Virus record (IMG/VR): IMGVR_UViG_3300046794_000458
Coordinates: 1-36,862 of that record
DNA length: 36,862 nucleotides
Origin: a virus
Direction: 5' to 3' (one strand)
The translations under genes and the position numbers were made by a program. This document shows, piece after piece, positions 36,655 to 36,862 of the stretch. Every line of letters begins with the position of its first letter. The first letter of the stretch is position 1. The notes under the pieces are model-generated. The model was given only the letters and a program-made list of their open reading frames with translations, was not told the DNA's origin and did no database searches.

Positions 36655-36672
36655 TAATCGAGATATGTTCAA
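36644..36672 (-). promoter_or_regulatory. Candidate promoter of the right-end gene
   Basis: On the minus strand TTGAAC (36672-36667) is followed after 17 bases by TATGCA (36649-36644), or after 15 by TATATG. The LexA-like box overlaps the -10. The start codon at 36620 follows about 24 bases later. Confidence 0.5.
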
Positions 36673-36715
36673 AGGGCGAGGGGAGGCGACGAGATGCGGT
36701 AAGGAGGAATGTCAG

Positions 36716-36735
36716 TGGGGCAAAAATGGGGCAAA
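36716..36735. repeat. Paired direct repeat, possible integrase arm-type sites (right end)
   Basis: TGGGGCAAAAA is followed directly by TGGGGCAAA, with an 11-bp period and the same architecture as the left-end pair at 95-114. A second short direct repeat AATGCCATTT/AATGCCAAAC follows at 36747-36770. These suggest the right edge of the phage is close. Confidence 0.4.
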
Positions 36736-36795
36736 CCGTACGCCAATCAATGCCATTTAATGCCAAACGAAGGATATTGTTGATTTGTCAATTGT

Positions 36796-36835
36796 GCCCT
36801 ACACCCCTTGTTATCCGGGGGTGTAGGGCTTTTTT
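36796..36835 (+). terminator. Strong Rho-independent terminator at the right end
   Basis: GCCCTACACCCC (36796-36807) pairs perfectly with GGGGTGTAGGGC (36818-36829) over a 10-nt loop, followed by six T residues. It may terminate the rightward phage transcript or belong to flanking host DNA, depending on where the element ends. Confidence 0.85.
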
Positions 36836-36862
36836 GCGTTAGTACTCCAACACAATTGGCGT

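Noticed and set aside
36741-36862. attR copy of the tRNA 3' end at the right edge
   Set aside because: No stretch matching the T-stem/acceptor sequence of positions 1-26 is present up to the end of the window.

Overview
The window is an almost complete temperate prophage of a Pseudomonas-type host (high GC, Pseudomonas-like phage families, start of the window in the 3' end of a tRNA-Ser-like gene). This host assignment is inference from gene content, not a database result. The virion is a contractile-tailed mosaic: an HK97-type head (P27 small terminase, large terminase, portal, S49 prohead protease, HK97-fold capsid) joined to a Mu-type tail and baseplate (sheath, tube, frameshifted chaperone, tape measure, gpN, gpP, gp45-gp48 homologues).

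Layout. 1-120: tRNA 3' end with its terminator and paired 11-bp-period repeats that look like integrase arm sites. 270-1600: cargo between the attachment site and the integrase, chiefly a ClpP-fold SDH-type serine protease. 1625-7820: leftward early operon, ending in integrase and excisionase; it also carries a 57-codon gene, a cytosine-C5 methyltransferase, a DUF2303 protein, a PrtN-like activator, a KilAC-like protein and a nucleotide kinase. 7821-8774: lambda-like immunity region with an S24 repressor flanked on both sides by operators of the form TTAC-N6-GTAA. 8774-13527: rightward early genes: Cro-like, CII-like, a TraR-like zinc finger, a primase/helicase and a Q-like antiterminator, plus a repeat-rich possible origin. 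13528-15186: late leader terminators, a small cargo gene between two copies of the same terminator, holin and HNH nuclease. 15341-33336: packaging, head, tail and baseplate. 33348-36255: fibre, small fibre-linked protein, GH19 endolysin and nested Rz/Rz1. 36258-36680: a leftward coiled-coil gene behind a LexA-like box, then a second pair of arm-like repeats and a strong terminator. No second copy of the tRNA end (attR) is seen in the window.

The most unusual structure is a family of RNA hairpins in both early transcripts. Five hairpins have unrelated but fully pairing stems of 8-11 bp and present the same loop core, CCTCTCACCA, followed by an AGA/AGAAT element. One lies at the 5' end of the leftward transcript, directly against the first start codon. 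Another lies in a gap between leftward genes. Three are arrayed just downstream of the cro-like gene. A sixth copy of the core has no evident stem. The positions resemble lambda nutL/nutR or HK022 put sites, so an RNA-based antitermination or post-transcriptional control system is a reasonable hypothesis. I do not recognise the motif as a described family.

Other points: a textbook T-TTT-TTC -1 frameshift site in the tail chaperone gene, a repressor linker with no Ala-Gly or Cys-Gly cleavage pair combined with a LexA-boxed gene at the far right end (compare Tum of phage 186), and an integrase lacking two residues of the usual catalytic set.
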